A stretch of 64,000 nt of DNA from Ahniella sp. (GCA_016712105.1 JADJRU010000001.1:124001-188000), one strand, 5' to 3'; positions 1-8,650 are shown, numbered from the stretch's first letter. Numbers and translations: made by a program. The notes: a model not told the origin generated them from the sequence alone.

Positions 1-330
1 GAAGGGCAGAGGACGGCGTAAGCATGGAGTTCCAGTTTGACGAGGATGGACGAGTCTCCGAAGCACTCATCAGCAGAGGCGAATCCAAGGAATCCTGGCC
101 ATACTGGACCCGCGATGAACACCAATAACCTTGCCCGCGTGGAGATGCGGCGCACAGCGAGGTCTGTGCAGGCTGGCGCTGAGCGAAGCGAAGCCCAGCT
201 TGCGTCGATCCGGCAGACGCTGAGGGTTAGTCGGAGTGTTCGAAATTGGGCTATCGAACCGATCCAGAATTAGAGCCCCCAGTACGATCGGTGAACGAAG
301 CGCGTATTCAGAGCATCGGAGAACATCAAA
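1..330. other. Leading stretch without a convincing gene
   Basis: I see no credible coding region here. The short open frames lack a good ribosome binding site, a recognisable product and a hydrophobic signal. The stretch holds one arm of a dispersed inverted repeat (about 173-199) and presumably the promoter of the lipoprotein gene that starts at 331. Confidence 0.5.
173..199 (+). repeat. Dispersed inverted repeat, left copy
   Basis: These 27 bases (core GAGCGAAGCGAAGCCCAGC) are the exact reverse complement of 1170-1196. The match extends a few bases further on one side. Similar GCTGGGCTTCGCTTCGCTCAGC-type units are scattered between genes in xanthomonad-type genomes as REP-like extragenic repeats; that assignment is from memory of the class, not from a search. 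The two copies bracket the genes at 331-1154. Confidence 0.7.
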
Positions 331-837
331 GTGCGAACAGGAATTTGTGCTCTGGTCCTATTGGCCTCACTCGGTACAACGTCGTGCCGGCTCTCTGGGC
401 CTTGCGAGGACTACGCTGAACTCGTTGAGTCAACAGTGCACCGGGAGGCACTTCAGGAATGGTCAGACAAATACATCTCCCAGCTTCAAACCGCCGACGA
501 GGAATACCGCTCTGGAGATTTGCGTGGTCCTGGAACCTATGCGATTGATATGACATCGCGGAACATTCCTGCGCCCCCTGGACTTGCAGGCGCAGAAGTA
601 AGGGTAATTTCCCGAAGAATCCCGCGCTTTCCAGCCCTGATCGATTCAGACAATCAGCGCGACGAAATGGACGAACAGACAAATTTCGGTGTGTTTGTCG
701 GGCACGGAAATTGGAGAGGTATTGTGGTGAGTCATTCGAGCGATCAGCGTTCAGCTCATGCCCAGGCAAGCATGGTTGCGGGAGACGTGATCTCCGCCAG
801 AGATCGGTCAACTGCAATTTGCCGCGAGCGGATGTGA
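331..837 (+). CDS. Putative secreted or lipoprotein of unknown function
   Basis: This encodes a 168-residue protein I do not recognise. It opens with a short hydrophobic signal segment (MRTGICALVLLASLG) ending in TTSC, so it may be a lipoprotein with the modified Cys at residue 19, although the lipobox is weak. The rest is soluble and charged, with no motif I can name. The start is GTG at 331 with GGAG about ten bases upstream. It lies 45 bases before a small membrane-protein gene on the same strand, and both sit between inverted copies of a dispersed repeat. Function unknown; export is inferred only from the N-terminus. Confidence 0.5.
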   Translation: MRTGICALVLLASLGTTSCRLSGPCEDYAELVESTVHREALQEWSDKYISQLQTADEEYRSGDLRGPGTYAIDMTSRNIPAPPGLAGAEVRVISRRIPRFPALIDSDNQRDEMDEQTNFGVFVGHGNWRGIVVSHSSDQRSAHAQASMVAGDVISARDRSTAICRERM

Positions 838-881
838 GCGTTTGTCGCATAAGCGCAGACTTGAGGGCGGAGGCATCGCAC

Positions 882-1154
882 ATGAAAACACTAGATCAAG
901 TCATCCTAATCGCGCTGGCTATTCCCTTTGTCACCAGCATCGTTTTCTGTGCGGTCAACCTGCAACTTGCGCTTGCCAGAACCAAGTACAACAAACACCT
1001 ATTGATGGTATTCGGACCAATATGCTTTTTGTTCCCAGGGCTATTTGAATCCGATGGAAACAAGTACCGAAAGAGGACCATCTATAGTGCATCCGTGACG
1101 GTGATCTGCGGTCTATTGGCTTGGTCGCACTTCCTATCGCTCGCGGATAGCTGA
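882..1154 (+). CDS. Small three-helix membrane protein, unknown function
   Basis: A 90-residue protein with three hydrophobic stretches, near residues 6-25, 40-55 and 68-86, so probably an integral inner-membrane protein. The ATG at 882 is preceded by a strong purine-rich site (GGGCGGAGG, 865-873), which decides the start over longer open frames. It follows the putative lipoprotein gene on the same strand and could be co-transcribed. I recognise no family. The codon pattern and RBS support it being real, but the product is hypothetical. Confidence 0.5.
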   Translation: MKTLDQVILIALAIPFVTSIVFCAVNLQLALARTKYNKHLLMVFGPICFLFPGLFESDGNKYRKRTIYSASVTVICGLLAWSHFLSLADS

Positions 1155-1169
1155 TAGGAAGCGGGGTAT

Positions 1170-1196
1170 GCTGGGCTTCGCTTCGCTCAGCGCCAG
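1170..1196 (-). repeat. Dispersed inverted repeat, right copy
   Basis: This is the exact reverse complement of 173-199. It lies just downstream of the small membrane-protein gene and upstream of the ankyrin-type lipoprotein gene. It reads as a REP-like extragenic element and also contains a partial internal palindrome, so it could fold in RNA. Confidence 0.7.
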
Positions 1197-1228
1197 CCTA
1201 CACTGCATTGTTTTGGAGAAGGTCAACC

Positions 1229-1678
1229 ATGAGTATCTTACGCGCCACAACAGCCCTTTTAGGGTTACTCGCTTTGTTGCTGACTGGATGCCAGGAGCCG
1301 ATGCATTCCGGATTCAAGACTGAGGCGATCGAAGACGCAATTCGACAAGGATTGATTCGTGAACGCGAATTGAAAGTTGGGGCTCCGATTCTTCATGAGC
1401 TATGTGATGTCGGGTGCGAAGACCGGCCAGACCTCATCCTTGCAGCAATTCACTCTGGAGCAGACGTCAATAAAGTGCATGATCGACATACGGCACTCTT
1501 GATCTGCGTTGAAACCGCGAAACTCGATTCGACGAGGGTCTTGGTTGAGTTTGGCGCGGATACTTCCGCGCCAACTCCAACAGGGAAAAACGCTTTCGCA
1601 ATTGCCTCGACATTTTCCGAAAAGAGAGCACAGGAGTTCATTGCCGTCTTGAAGACGGCAAAGTCTCAATCGCGTTAG
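1229..1678 (+). CDS. Ankyrin-repeat lipoprotein
   Basis: A 149-residue protein with a clear lipoprotein signal: hydrophobic residues 9-19 and the lipobox LTGC with Cys21. The mature part carries ankyrin-like units, seen as AIHSGADVNKVHDRHTALL and a following LVEFGADTSAPTPTGKNAF segment. It is therefore likely a membrane-anchored periplasmic protein that binds another protein. ATG at 1229 has GGAGAAGG seven bases upstream, which favours it over an upstream TTG. It sits alone between a dispersed repeat and the convergent metalloprotease gene. The specific partner cannot be inferred. Confidence 0.7.
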   Translation: MSILRATTALLGLLALLLTGCQEPMHSGFKTEAIEDAIRQGLIRERELKVGAPILHELCDVGCEDRPDLILAAIHSGADVNKVHDRHTALLICVETAKLDSTRVLVEFGADTSAPTPTGKNAFAIASTFSEKRAQEFIAVLKTAKSQSR

Positions 1679-1695
1679 CCCCGCATACCAGCCAG

Positions 1696-3747
1696 CTACT
1701 CAAAGCTGTTCATGAACATGCGATTGTCGTCATCAAGGATCATGCCTGCGCCTTGGTTGTCGGCAATCGTGGCATTGAGCGGCGTGGTCAGATTGAGCAG
1801 GACGGTTTCGTCGGGCTCGCCGGTGGTGTCGCCATTGATCGTGACATTGACGGTAGTGGTGAGTTGGCCGATGGCGATGTTGGCGGTGCCATTGTTGGCA
1901 ACATAGTCGTTGTTGGCGGTCGTGGCGGTGCCGTTGGCGGTGGCGAAGGTGACGGAGACTGCCTGTGCGCTGGTCGCACTGAGCGTCAGCGTGAACGTCA
2001 GCGTACTGGTCCCGCCATTACCCTCGGTCACCACCGGATCATTGACGGAGATCGTGGGTAACACGTCGTCATTCTGGATCGTGCCGACTCCGGTGCCATC
2101 GGCGAGCGTAAACCCTGCTGTCGGATTACTGAGCAAGAGATTGAAGGTTTCGTTTGGCTCGACTGCCGTATCACCGGCAATCACGACATTGACGGTCTTG
2201 CTGCCTTCGCCGTTGGCGAAGTTCACTACGGAGTTCACGATCGCAGAGTAGTCGCTGCCGGACGTGGCAGTGACATTCTGCGTGTTGACGGTGACACTGG
2301 CCGTGCCGGTGTTGCTGCTGCGGCTGACCGTGAAGATCATGTTCTGTGAACCGGAATTACCCTCTGCCAGACTCACGTCGTTGACACTGAACGTGCCGCC
2401 TCCGCCGCCAATGGGCGGAAAACACAGCGACTGCACGTTGCCGGTCTTGACCGTGCCGAGCCGGGTCCGATGGGTGTCCGCCAACACGTTCGTCGCCGCA
2501 CAACCACCGAGCAGATGGCAATAGCTCATCAGTGTGCCACGTACGTTGGCGACACCATTGACGGTCGCCGGCGCCGGGCAACTGGTCGCACCGCTGAAAC
2601 ACCCGAACCCGCCTTCGCCAGCAAAACACGTATCGATGGTGTTGGTGCCAGTGGGTTGGTTACCAGTCGTTCGATCCGTGCAGTGAGTATGCGCGGCACC
2701 GAAGTTGTGGCCAATTTCGTGCGCGACCACGCAGATATCATTTGCAGCGGATTGTTGCGTGAACTTGAAGACTTGCGTGAAGCTGTAGTGGCCGCCGGTG
2801 CTGTTCGTCTGGGCACACATGTTGCTGGATCCGGTCAACCAGGCAATACCGGCCGCGCAGAAATTGTCCGTGCTCTTGCCCGACAGCATCATCGCAAACG
2901 CACGTTGCACGCTGCCGCGGTTGGCTTGCCAGTAATTGCCGAATTCCTGCAATTGGGCCTGGCTCGCCGAGCAGCCTCCGGTTGACACCAAATAGGGATC
3001 TTCCATACCCGCAGCCCACAGCGTGGTGTTGCCTTGCAGGATGGTGAGGTCGAGGTCCCGCTCATAGATCACGTTCATGGCCAGAAACAAATTGGTCAGA
3101 TAAGTCGTGGCGGCTGTCTGGTTGCCGCCGAATTTGCTGGCGAGAAATTCATTGTCGGTCTCGACGGCGATCGTCGCGGAATGTGAGCCCAGCTTTGCCA
3201 AGGCATGTCCTGAAGCGCCCAGGTCAGCCAGCGCCTTCGGCAGATCGTGTCCGGTTGCTGCATCCGGCGCAGACAAACTCCCATCCGCACAGGACCACTT
3301 CGGCTCGGGCTCATCCTTGCCCCGTTTCGGCAATGGCACCACGCGCAGCGATCCACTCTTCGCTGCGCGCTTTCCGTACAGCCCGGTTTCGCCGTCGGGT
3401 CCGATGAAGTAACCATGAGCTTCATCGCCCTTCGGCGAGATGGACAGTCCAAGTCGCCAGGCCCCCGCCGGCTCGGACGACAGGAAATGGCGCCAACCGG
3501 ATCTCGGTACTTCGATCGGGCCCCGCCGAGTCATGAGTTCAATCCGCGCTTCAGGCGCATAGATCTCGATGCGTCGTAACCGGATGTCGAGTGATTGTTT
3601 TGCGAGAAGCTCCTGATCTGACAGGCGCACTTCATCCGCCACGGGCGCTTCGAGCAATCGTTTCAGATCGGCATCGACCAGATCGAGTCCAGCGGCCAGC
3701 GCCGCGGTGGGCACCAGCATCAACAGCAGAATTCCGACTCGACGCAT
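1696..3747 (-). CDS. Secreted reprolysin-like zinc metalloprotease with two Calx-beta domains
   Basis: A predicted exported endopeptidase of 683 residues. Residues 1-18 form a signal peptide (MRRVGILLLMLVPTAALA). A propeptide-like region follows, then a metzincin domain with HEIGHNFGAAH (about 343-353), where three His bind zinc, and a Met-turn-like GTLMSYCH near 404. Several Cys suggest disulphides. After a glycine linker come two Calx-beta repeats (about 454-561 and 565-674) with the acidic EGN/DY/DD signature that binds calcium in this family. The C-terminus is a short tail, NRMFMNSFE. ATG at 3747 has GGGAG upstream, so longer starts are less likely. It is convergent with the ankyrin lipoprotein gene and divergent from the SGNH-like gene. 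The substrate is unknown. Confidence 0.85.
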   Translation of the reverse strand: MRRVGILLLMLVPTAALAAGLDLVDADLKRLLEAPVADEVRLSDQELLAKQSLDIRLRRIEIYAPEARIELMTRRGPIEVPRSGWRHFLSSEPAGAWRLGLSISPKGDEAHGYFIGPDGETGLYGKRAAKSGSLRVVPLPKRGKDEPEPKWSCADGSLSAPDAATGHDLPKALADLGASGHALAKLGSHSATIAVETDNEFLASKFGGNQTAATTYLTNLFLAMNVIYERDLDLTILQGNTTLWAAGMEDPYLVSTGGCSASQAQLQEFGNYWQANRGSVQRAFAMMLSGKSTDNFCAAGIAWLTGSSNMCAQTNSTGGHYSFTQVFKFTQQSAANDICVVAHEIGHNFGAAHTHCTDRTTGNQPTGTNTIDTCFAGEGGFGCFSGATSCPAPATVNGVANVRGTLMSYCHLLGGCAATNVLADTHRTRLGTVKTGNVQSLCFPPIGGGGGTFSVNDVSLAEGNSGSQNMIFTVSRSSNTGTASVTVNTQNVTATSGSDYSAIVNSVVNFANGEGSKTVNVVIAGDTAVEPNETFNLLLSNPTAGFTLADGTGVGTIQNDDVLPTISVNDPVVTEGNGGTSTLTFTLTLSATSAQAVSVTFATANGTATTANNDYVANNGTANIAIGQLTTTVNVTINGDTTGEPDETVLLNLTTPLNATIADNQGAGMILDDDNRMFMNSFE

Positions 3748-4008
3748 GATTCGATCTCCCGGCAAGGCCTGACGTCGGCTGATTGCGGCAAAGGGTACCG
3801 CCAACCCGACCATCGATGTGATTGACCGCTGTGCGCGACGTCACAGTCCCGGCATGGCGCTTTCGTGTGCTGAATCAATTCACGCTCCGGCCGTATTGGC
3901 CTGTACATCGGCCAAGTCAGGAACAGCTGATCCAGGATCAGGTTTGTATCGTGACCGTGAGCGATGCAGCGGCGTCGCGCGCCACCTTCCAAAGACCGAG
4001 GCAACACC

Positions 4009-5418
4009 ATGAAACGCCACTGGATCCTGCCGTTCCTTTTTGTCGCAACCGGGTCCGTTCAGGCAACCCAGACCGAGATCCGACTGGATTTCCCCGGAAG
4101 CCGAACCGAAGCGTGCAGTGTGGATGGTTCGCCAATTTCTTCTGCGCGTCTGCGTGTACAGATCCGACCGGACAGTGAAGGCGTTTATCAGCAGCAATTT
4201 CTGGGTTGTCATCTCGGAAACTGGACGACCATTGCTCCACCAACCCCCAGCGAACTCCATCACAACGCTGGTGAAGCTGGATTCGACGAGCTGATCGCGC
4301 AGATTCCCCGCGGCTATCTGAATCAGGGACCGACGGTCACGATCGCCGTGGTCAGCGTGGATGAACAAGGCCGCATCATTGACGAAGCGCGCCCGCTCGG
4401 CACACATGGCCTGTCGCTGGCCGGCAATCCTCTGTCGGTTCCGGCATTGGGTTCGTCACGGTCGGGCGTCATCGTGTTGTTCGGCGTATTGGGTCTTTTC
4501 TGGTTATGGCGCATGCGTCGCCACTCCGGGGCGCTTCTTGTGAGTGGGATCGCCCTCATGATTGGCGCGTCCCCCGTCACCGAAGCGGACTTGCGCATCG
4601 CCCCGGCCCAACTGGATTTTGCCGACGCCGCGAATGACAGCGTGAACCAATCCGCCGCCTACGACCTTCGCGCCGTCTCGGCCATTCTGGAAGATCGGAT
4701 GCTGAAAGTCCGTGTTTCCTACAGCAATCTCGAACGCGCCCTGCTCGCGGACACGGATCGTATGCTGTTCATCGGCAACAGCCTGACCAGCACCAACAGC
4801 CTGCCGCAGATGTTGTCGCGAATCGCACTTCAGGCCGGCAAGACTCTGGAAGTGAAGAGCATCGTGATGAACGGGGCTTCGCTGGAAGAACACTGGTATC
4901 ACAGCGCCACGCTGCGCGAGATCGAGGCCGGCAATTACCCCGTTGTCAGTTTGCAGCAGGGTCCTTCGTCACTGCCCGAGAGTCAGGATCACCTGCTGTC
5001 ATGGAGCGTGCGGTTCAATGCACCGATCCGCGCGAATGGCGGACGGCCGCTGCTGTTCATGGTGTGGCCGGACTGGTCACGACTGGGGTATCTGGACGAT
5101 GTCCGGAACAGCTACGAGACGGCAGCAACGATGACCGAAGGTGCGTTTGCGCCGGCCGGCATTGCCTGGCAGCGCGCCTGGGCGGATGACCCCCAGCTTG
5201 CGCTGTACGGCCCGGACGGGTTCCATCCTTCGGAACTGGGGACCTACCTTGCCGCCTTGACCCTGTTCTGCACGGTCTACCAGCAGTCCCCGGAAGGGCT
5301 CCCGGCGCAGATTCCGCGCGCCAACGGCGCTTCGACCGCACTGCCAGAGGCAACGGCTCGACTGTTGCAGCGTTCAGCCTGGACGGCCTGCCAGAATCCC
5401 GGGTTTCCGGGACGGTAG
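4009..5418 (+). CDS. Membrane-anchored SGNH-like hydrolase
   Basis: A 469-residue protein with a signal peptide (MKRHWILPFLFVATGSVQA) and a soluble first domain to about residue 143. A segment like a C-terminal sorting signal then sits mid-protein: VPAL at 144-147, a hydrophobic helix about 153-168, and RMRRH. A second weak hydrophobic stretch (about 174-186) may return the chain to the periplasm. The C-terminal domain looks like an SGNH hydrolase: FIGNSLT (Ser258 as likely nucleophile), a conserved NGAS turn, and DGFHPS with Asp403 and His406. Such enzymes cleave esters or carry out acyl transfer on glycans or lipids. The ATG follows GAGG. The family call rests on motifs only. Confidence 0.6.
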   Translation: MKRHWILPFLFVATGSVQATQTEIRLDFPGSRTEACSVDGSPISSARLRVQIRPDSEGVYQQQFLGCHLGNWTTIAPPTPSELHHNAGEAGFDELIAQIPRGYLNQGPTVTIAVVSVDEQGRIIDEARPLGTHGLSLAGNPLSVPALGSSRSGVIVLFGVLGLFWLWRMRRHSGALLVSGIALMIGASPVTEADLRIAPAQLDFADAANDSVNQSAAYDLRAVSAILEDRMLKVRVSYSNLERALLADTDRMLFIGNSLTSTNSLPQMLSRIALQAGKTLEVKSIVMNGASLEEHWYHSATLREIEAGNYPVVSLQQGPSSLPESQDHLLSWSVRFNAPIRANGGRPLLFMVWPDWSRLGYLDDVRNSYETAATMTEGAFAPAGIAWQRAWADDPQLALYGPDGFHPSELGTYLAALTLFCTVYQQSPEGLPAQIPRANGASTALPEATARLLQRSAWTACQNPGFPGR

Positions 5419-5422
5419 CGAC

Positions 5423-5839
5423 CTACTTCTTGCCCGGAGCCTTCTTGGCGCGGACGTACAGCACCATCCGGTGATCCTCGAGGTCAAAACCATGCGCCTC
5501 GGCGATCGCCGCCTGGCGCTTCTCGATTTCCGGGTCGACGAACTCGATCACGCGACCGGTATCGAGGCAGACCATGTGGTCATGGTGGTCGCCGCGGTCG
5601 ATCTCGAACACGGCCTGGCCGTTGTCGAAGTTGTGTTTCATGACCAGACCGGCCTGCTCGAACTGGGTCAGGACCCGGTACACGGTGGCGAGGCCAATGT
5701 CGTCATTCGCGTTCAAAAGCTCGCGGTAGACGTCTTCGGCGGTCATGTGCCGGCCGCTTGCGGTTTCCAGAATTTCCAGAATACGCATGCGCGGTAACGT
5801 AACTTTAAGGCCGGCTTTGCGTAAATCCTGCGATTCCAT
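5423..5839 (-). CDS. fur: Ferric uptake regulator Fur
   Basis: A 138-residue Fur-family repressor. With Fe(II) it binds Fur boxes and represses iron-uptake genes. The N-terminal winged helix reads KVTLPRMRILEILE and the DNA-reading part LATVYRVLTQFEQAGL. The metal-binding segment HHDHMVCLDTGRVIEF is intact. The C-terminal CxxC pair is absent, as in many gammaproteobacterial Fur proteins. The ATG at 5839 gives the normal family length; upstream in-frame starts would overlap the divergent bamE start. The divergent fur/bamE order is the usual one in Xanthomonas and Pseudomonas. Confidence 0.95.
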   Translation of the reverse strand: MESQDLRKAGLKVTLPRMRILEILETASGRHMTAEDVYRELLNANDDIGLATVYRVLTQFEQAGLVMKHNFDNGQAVFEIDRGDHHDHMVCLDTGRVIEFVDPEIEKRQAAIAEAHGFDLEDHRMVLYVRAKKAPGKK

Positions 5840-5918
5840 CGCCTGGGTACCTTCAGAGGGCTGGTCGATGGCTAGTGTATCATCCGCCCCCTTCAGCCTT
5901 TCGTGGAACCCAGAAATC

Positions 5919-6317
5919 ATGCGTCGAATTCTTTGCCTATTCCTGGTGCTCGGCCTGAGTGCCTGCGGCGTGGTCTACAAAATGGACATCCGCCAGGGCA
6001 ACCTGATCGATCAGGAAATGGTCGACCAACTCAAGCCCGGCATGACCAAGCGCCAGGTCGAACTGGTCATGGGCACGCCGCAACTGTCCTCGCCGTTTGA
6101 ACAGGACCGCTGGGATTACCTCACCAGCACGAGCCTTCGTAATCAGGATGCGGTCATCAAGACACTGAGCCTGTATTTCCAGGGCGGCAATCTGGAGCGG
6201 ATCGAAGGCGACTGGCAGCCAGAAGCCGAAGACGCTCTGCTGCGCGCGTCGCAGGAACTGCAGAAGAACGTGCCGGAAGACAATCGCCGCAAGATCCCGG
6301 GCCAGGGCAACGGCTGA
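5919..6317 (+). CDS. bamE: Outer membrane protein assembly factor BamE (OmlA)
   Basis: A 132-residue outer-membrane lipoprotein of the BAM complex, which folds beta-barrels into the outer membrane. The signal sequence ends in the lipobox LSAC (Cys16). The SmpA/OmlA domain shows LIDQEMVDQLKPGMTKRQVE and the following VMGTPQL, typical of BamE. It is transcribed away from fur, with about 80 bases between the two starts holding both promoters. The length is normal for a BamE with a short polar C-terminal tail. Confidence 0.93.
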   Translation: MRRILCLFLVLGLSACGVVYKMDIRQGNLIDQEMVDQLKPGMTKRQVELVMGTPQLSSPFEQDRWDYLTSTSLRNQDAVIKTLSLYFQGGNLERIEGDWQPEAEDALLRASQELQKNVPEDNRRKIPGQGNG

Positions 6318-6330
6318 TCCCCGCGCTGAT

Positions 6331-6626
6331 TCAGGCCGACCTGGACTTTCCGGCCGGCCGCCGCTCGGATGCACGCTTGCGGCGTGCGTCCTTCGGGTCG
6401 ATCAACAAGGGCCGATAGATTTCGACCCGGTCACCCGTGGCCAACACCGTATCGAGTGCACAACGCCGGCCATGGATACCGACTCGTTCGTCGAGCGCGC
6501 CCAGATCCGGCCAGTCGGCACAAACACCGCTGGCGTTCAGGGCCTCAGCAACGGTGCTGTGCTCGGGCACTCCATCTGTTTGCGCCAGACGCGATCGGGC
6601 CAGGCCAACACCACGGTGATGTTCAT
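6331..6626 (-). pseudogene. rnfH: RnfH-family protein (frameshifted)
   Basis: This is the small ubiquitin-fold RnfH/RatB (UPF0125) gene that normally follows ratA. Translation from ATG 6626 gives MNITVVLAWPDRVWRKQMEC, the family N-terminus. The homologous continuation (PEHSTVAEALNASG through VEIYRPLLIDPKDARRKR) lies in another frame. The switch is near 6570-6576 and fits one missing base in GAGTGCCCGAG (expected GAGGTGCCCGAG). With that base restored the protein would be about 98 residues, normal for the family. It starts 9 bases after the ratA stop. An assembly error is as likely as real loss. The function of RnfH is poorly established. Confidence 0.75.
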
Positions 6627-6634
6627 CGGGCCTA

Positions 6635-7072
6635 TCAGGCAGCTTTCGGCAAGGCGCGGGCGGCGCGAGAGAAGTCGTCGACCAGGCGATCGGCAAGGCT
6701 CTGGAACCCCAGCGCCAGCGCCGAACCCATCAAACTGCCGGCAAATTCGAAGTCCAGCATCAACGAGGTTTTGCAGCCAGCCTCGCCCAACGGCAAAAAC
6801 CGCCACTCACCGCGCAACGATCTGAACGGACCCTCGACCAGGTTCAACTGGATCATTTCACCGGTCACGAACGTGTTTTCGGTGGAAAAGGCGGCCCTGA
6901 ACCCCAAATAGGACAAGTCGAGCTTCGCCCGCATCCGGCCTTCCTCACGATGACCGATGCTGGCGGCCTTGCACCAACTGAACAGCCCGGGGTAACCCTC
7001 GACCTCGTTGACGAGGTCAAAGACCCGCAAAGCGGGTTGGGCAATCAGGGCGGTTCGTTCGATTCGGCTCAC
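6635..7072 (-). CDS. ratA: RatA-type START/cyclase-fold ribosome-associated protein
   Basis: A 145-residue member of the RatA/COQ10 (START-like polyketide cyclase) family. In E. coli RatA was described as a toxin that blocks 70S assembly; related proteins bind lipids or quinone. Conserved features seen here are the opening IERTALIAQPALRVFDLVNE, the EGYPGLFSWC segment and the WRFLPLGE strand. The gene is divergent from smpB and followed by rnfH, the standard neighbourhood in gammaproteobacteria. It is full length. Confidence 0.9.
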   Translation of the reverse strand: MSRIERTALIAQPALRVFDLVNEVEGYPGLFSWCKAASIGHREEGRMRAKLDLSYLGFRAAFSTENTFVTGEMIQLNLVEGPFRSLRGEWRFLPLGEAGCKTSLMLDFEFAGSLMGSALALGFQSLADRLVDDFSRAARALPKAA

Positions 7073-7148
7073 GGCAATGGCTATCGGTTCGGGTCAAAAG
7101 CAGCAAAAATGGTAGCGCAAGCGCGAAGGCAGGAAAAACCAGGAAGCC

Positions 7149-7652
7149 ATGGACATCAAAAAGGACGAAAAGAAAAAGAAAGGCGCGAAGGGCGACAGCA
7201 CGATCGCGCTCAACAAACGCGCCAAACACGAGTACCGCTTCGATGAACGCATCGAGGCGGGCTTGGCGTTGCTCGGCTGGGAGGTCAAATCCTGCCGTGC
7301 CGGCCGCGCCAACCTGAGTGATGGTTACGCCATCATCAAGAACGGCGAAATGTTCCTGTTCGGCGCCCAGATCATTCCGCTCAGTTCGGCATCCACCCAT
7401 GTGTTCCCGGAAGAACGCCGTACACGCAAGCTGCTGCTCAAACGCGTCGAGATCGATCGGCTTGTCGGCCAGGTCGAACGCAAGGGTTACACCTTGATCC
7501 CGACCGCGATGTACTGGAAGAACAATCGCGTGAAGATCGAACTGGGTCTGGCCCAGGGCAAGAAGGAACACGACAAGCGCGACGATCTGAAGGAACGCGA
7601 GTGGGAGCGCGAAAAACAGCGGGTCATGCGCGCCAAGAACCGCGATGCCTGA
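7149..7652 (+). CDS. smpB: tmRNA-binding protein SmpB
   Basis: A 167-residue SsrA-binding protein. It delivers tmRNA to ribosomes stalled on broken messages for trans-translation. The family core is complete: ALNKRAKHEYRFDERIEAGL, LLGWEVKSCRAGRANLSDGY, HVFPEERRTRKLLLKRVEI and the basic C-terminal tail that enters the empty mRNA channel. The N-terminus has an extra lysine-rich run (KKDEKKKKGAK). Its last codons overlap the proposed start of the glycosyltransferase gene. No ssrA gene is visible in this window. Confidence 0.96.
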   Translation: MDIKKDEKKKKGAKGDSTIALNKRAKHEYRFDERIEAGLALLGWEVKSCRAGRANLSDGYAIIKNGEMFLFGAQIIPLSSASTHVFPEERRTRKLLLKRVEIDRLVGQVERKGYTLIPTAMYWKNNRVKIELGLAQGKKEHDKRDDLKEREWEREKQRVMRAKNRDA

Positions 7653-8577
7653 TCCGGCGCCCGGGACGCCCGCGTACTCGTCGCGATCGTCCACTGGAAC
7701 ACGCCGCACCTGCTGGAAGCCTGTCTCCATTCGCTTCGGGATCTCCCGGCCGACCGCGTGACCGTGCTGGTCATCGACAATGCCTCGGCAAGTGGTTTGC
7801 CTGCGCTGGCAAGTTTTGCCGGGCCGCCGCTGCAGATTCTGCAGTTGGCGGACAACGTCGGGTATGCCGGCGCAGCCTTTCATGCCCTGGATGTCCTGCG
7901 GGACGGCCGCTTCGACGCCTTGTGGCTTCTGAACGCGGATGTGGCAGTCGATCCGGAAACGTTCCACGCGCTCGAACACGCGGCGGCTGCCGAGCCTGAG
8001 GCGGTGATCGGGTGTGTCGTGCTGGCACACAACGGCGATCAGGTGCGAATGCCCGAGAAGTTTCTGCATGCCGATCGGCGCTGGCGGTTTGGTCGCCGCG
8101 ATCGGGAAATTCCGGCGGTGTGGTTCGATGCTCCGCTGAGACCGGTCCAGGCGGTTCATGGCGCTGCCATGTGGGTGCCGCGATCGGTTTTCGAGCGGCA
8201 CGGGCTGTTTGACCCATCGTTTTTTCTGTATTGCGAAGAAACGGATTACTGCCTGCGGCTGGCCAAACTCGGTGTGCCGATACGGATTGCCGGACAGTCA
8301 CGCGTGCGTCATGTCGAACGCGGCAGCAGCATCAGCCAGCCGGCTGTTCAACAGATGCTGGACTACTACCGCCTACGTAACGAGTTGATCCTGTGGCGCC
8401 AGCATGCACCGTTCTGGCTGCCGTGGATCAGCGCGCAAACTGGCCGGCTTGATGGTCACGAGTGTTCGCAGACCCTCCGCTGCACCAATGCGCTGGCTCG
8501 GCTTGTTTGACGGCCTGCTTGGGCGCTCGGGGAAACGTTTTGCGCCGGAATCGGTTTGGCGGATTATGTCTACTTAG
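7645..8577 (+). pseudogene. Family 2 glycosyltransferase (two frameshifts)
   Basis: This is a GT-A fold glycosyltransferase, the type that adds sugars during surface polysaccharide synthesis. The middle frame (from 7671) reads VLVAIVHWNTPHLLEACL, then VIDNAS, NVGYAGA, and the metal-binding LLNADV motif, then YCEETDYCLRL. The 5' part has no start in that frame; the likely ATG at 7645 lies in the frame one base off and needs one extra base near 7668. Near 8432 the family C-terminus (ARKLAGLMVTSVRRPSAAPM through GLLGRSGKRF) continues in another frame. The two shifts cancel. The ATG overlaps the smpB stop, suggesting one operon. Sequence errors or true inactivation cannot be separated here. Confidence 0.75.
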
Positions 8578-8596
8578 TGCTAATCCAGCCAACTCC

Positions 8597-8625
8597 TTGA
8601 AATTGTGATATCTATTTGATATCGT
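8597..8625 (+). promoter_or_regulatory. Promoter with tandem TGATATC operator-like repeats
   Basis: A candidate -35 (TTGAAA, 8597-8602) and -10 (TATCGT, 8620-8625) are 17 bases apart, upstream of the SPFH gene. Two direct copies of TGATATC, at 8606-8612 and 8617-8623, start 11 bases apart, one helical turn, and lie within the promoter. Each contains the palindrome GATATC. This is the layout expected for cooperative binding by a small ribbon-helix-helix repressor, and such a protein is encoded downstream. Binding by that protein is inference. Confidence 0.5.
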
Positions 8626-8650
8626 TTTTACACACACAAGGAGAGGCGTC

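Noticed and set aside
37..273. A 78-codon open frame at the left end
   Set aside because: It contains part of the dispersed repeat, lacks a ribosome binding site and has no protein-like composition.
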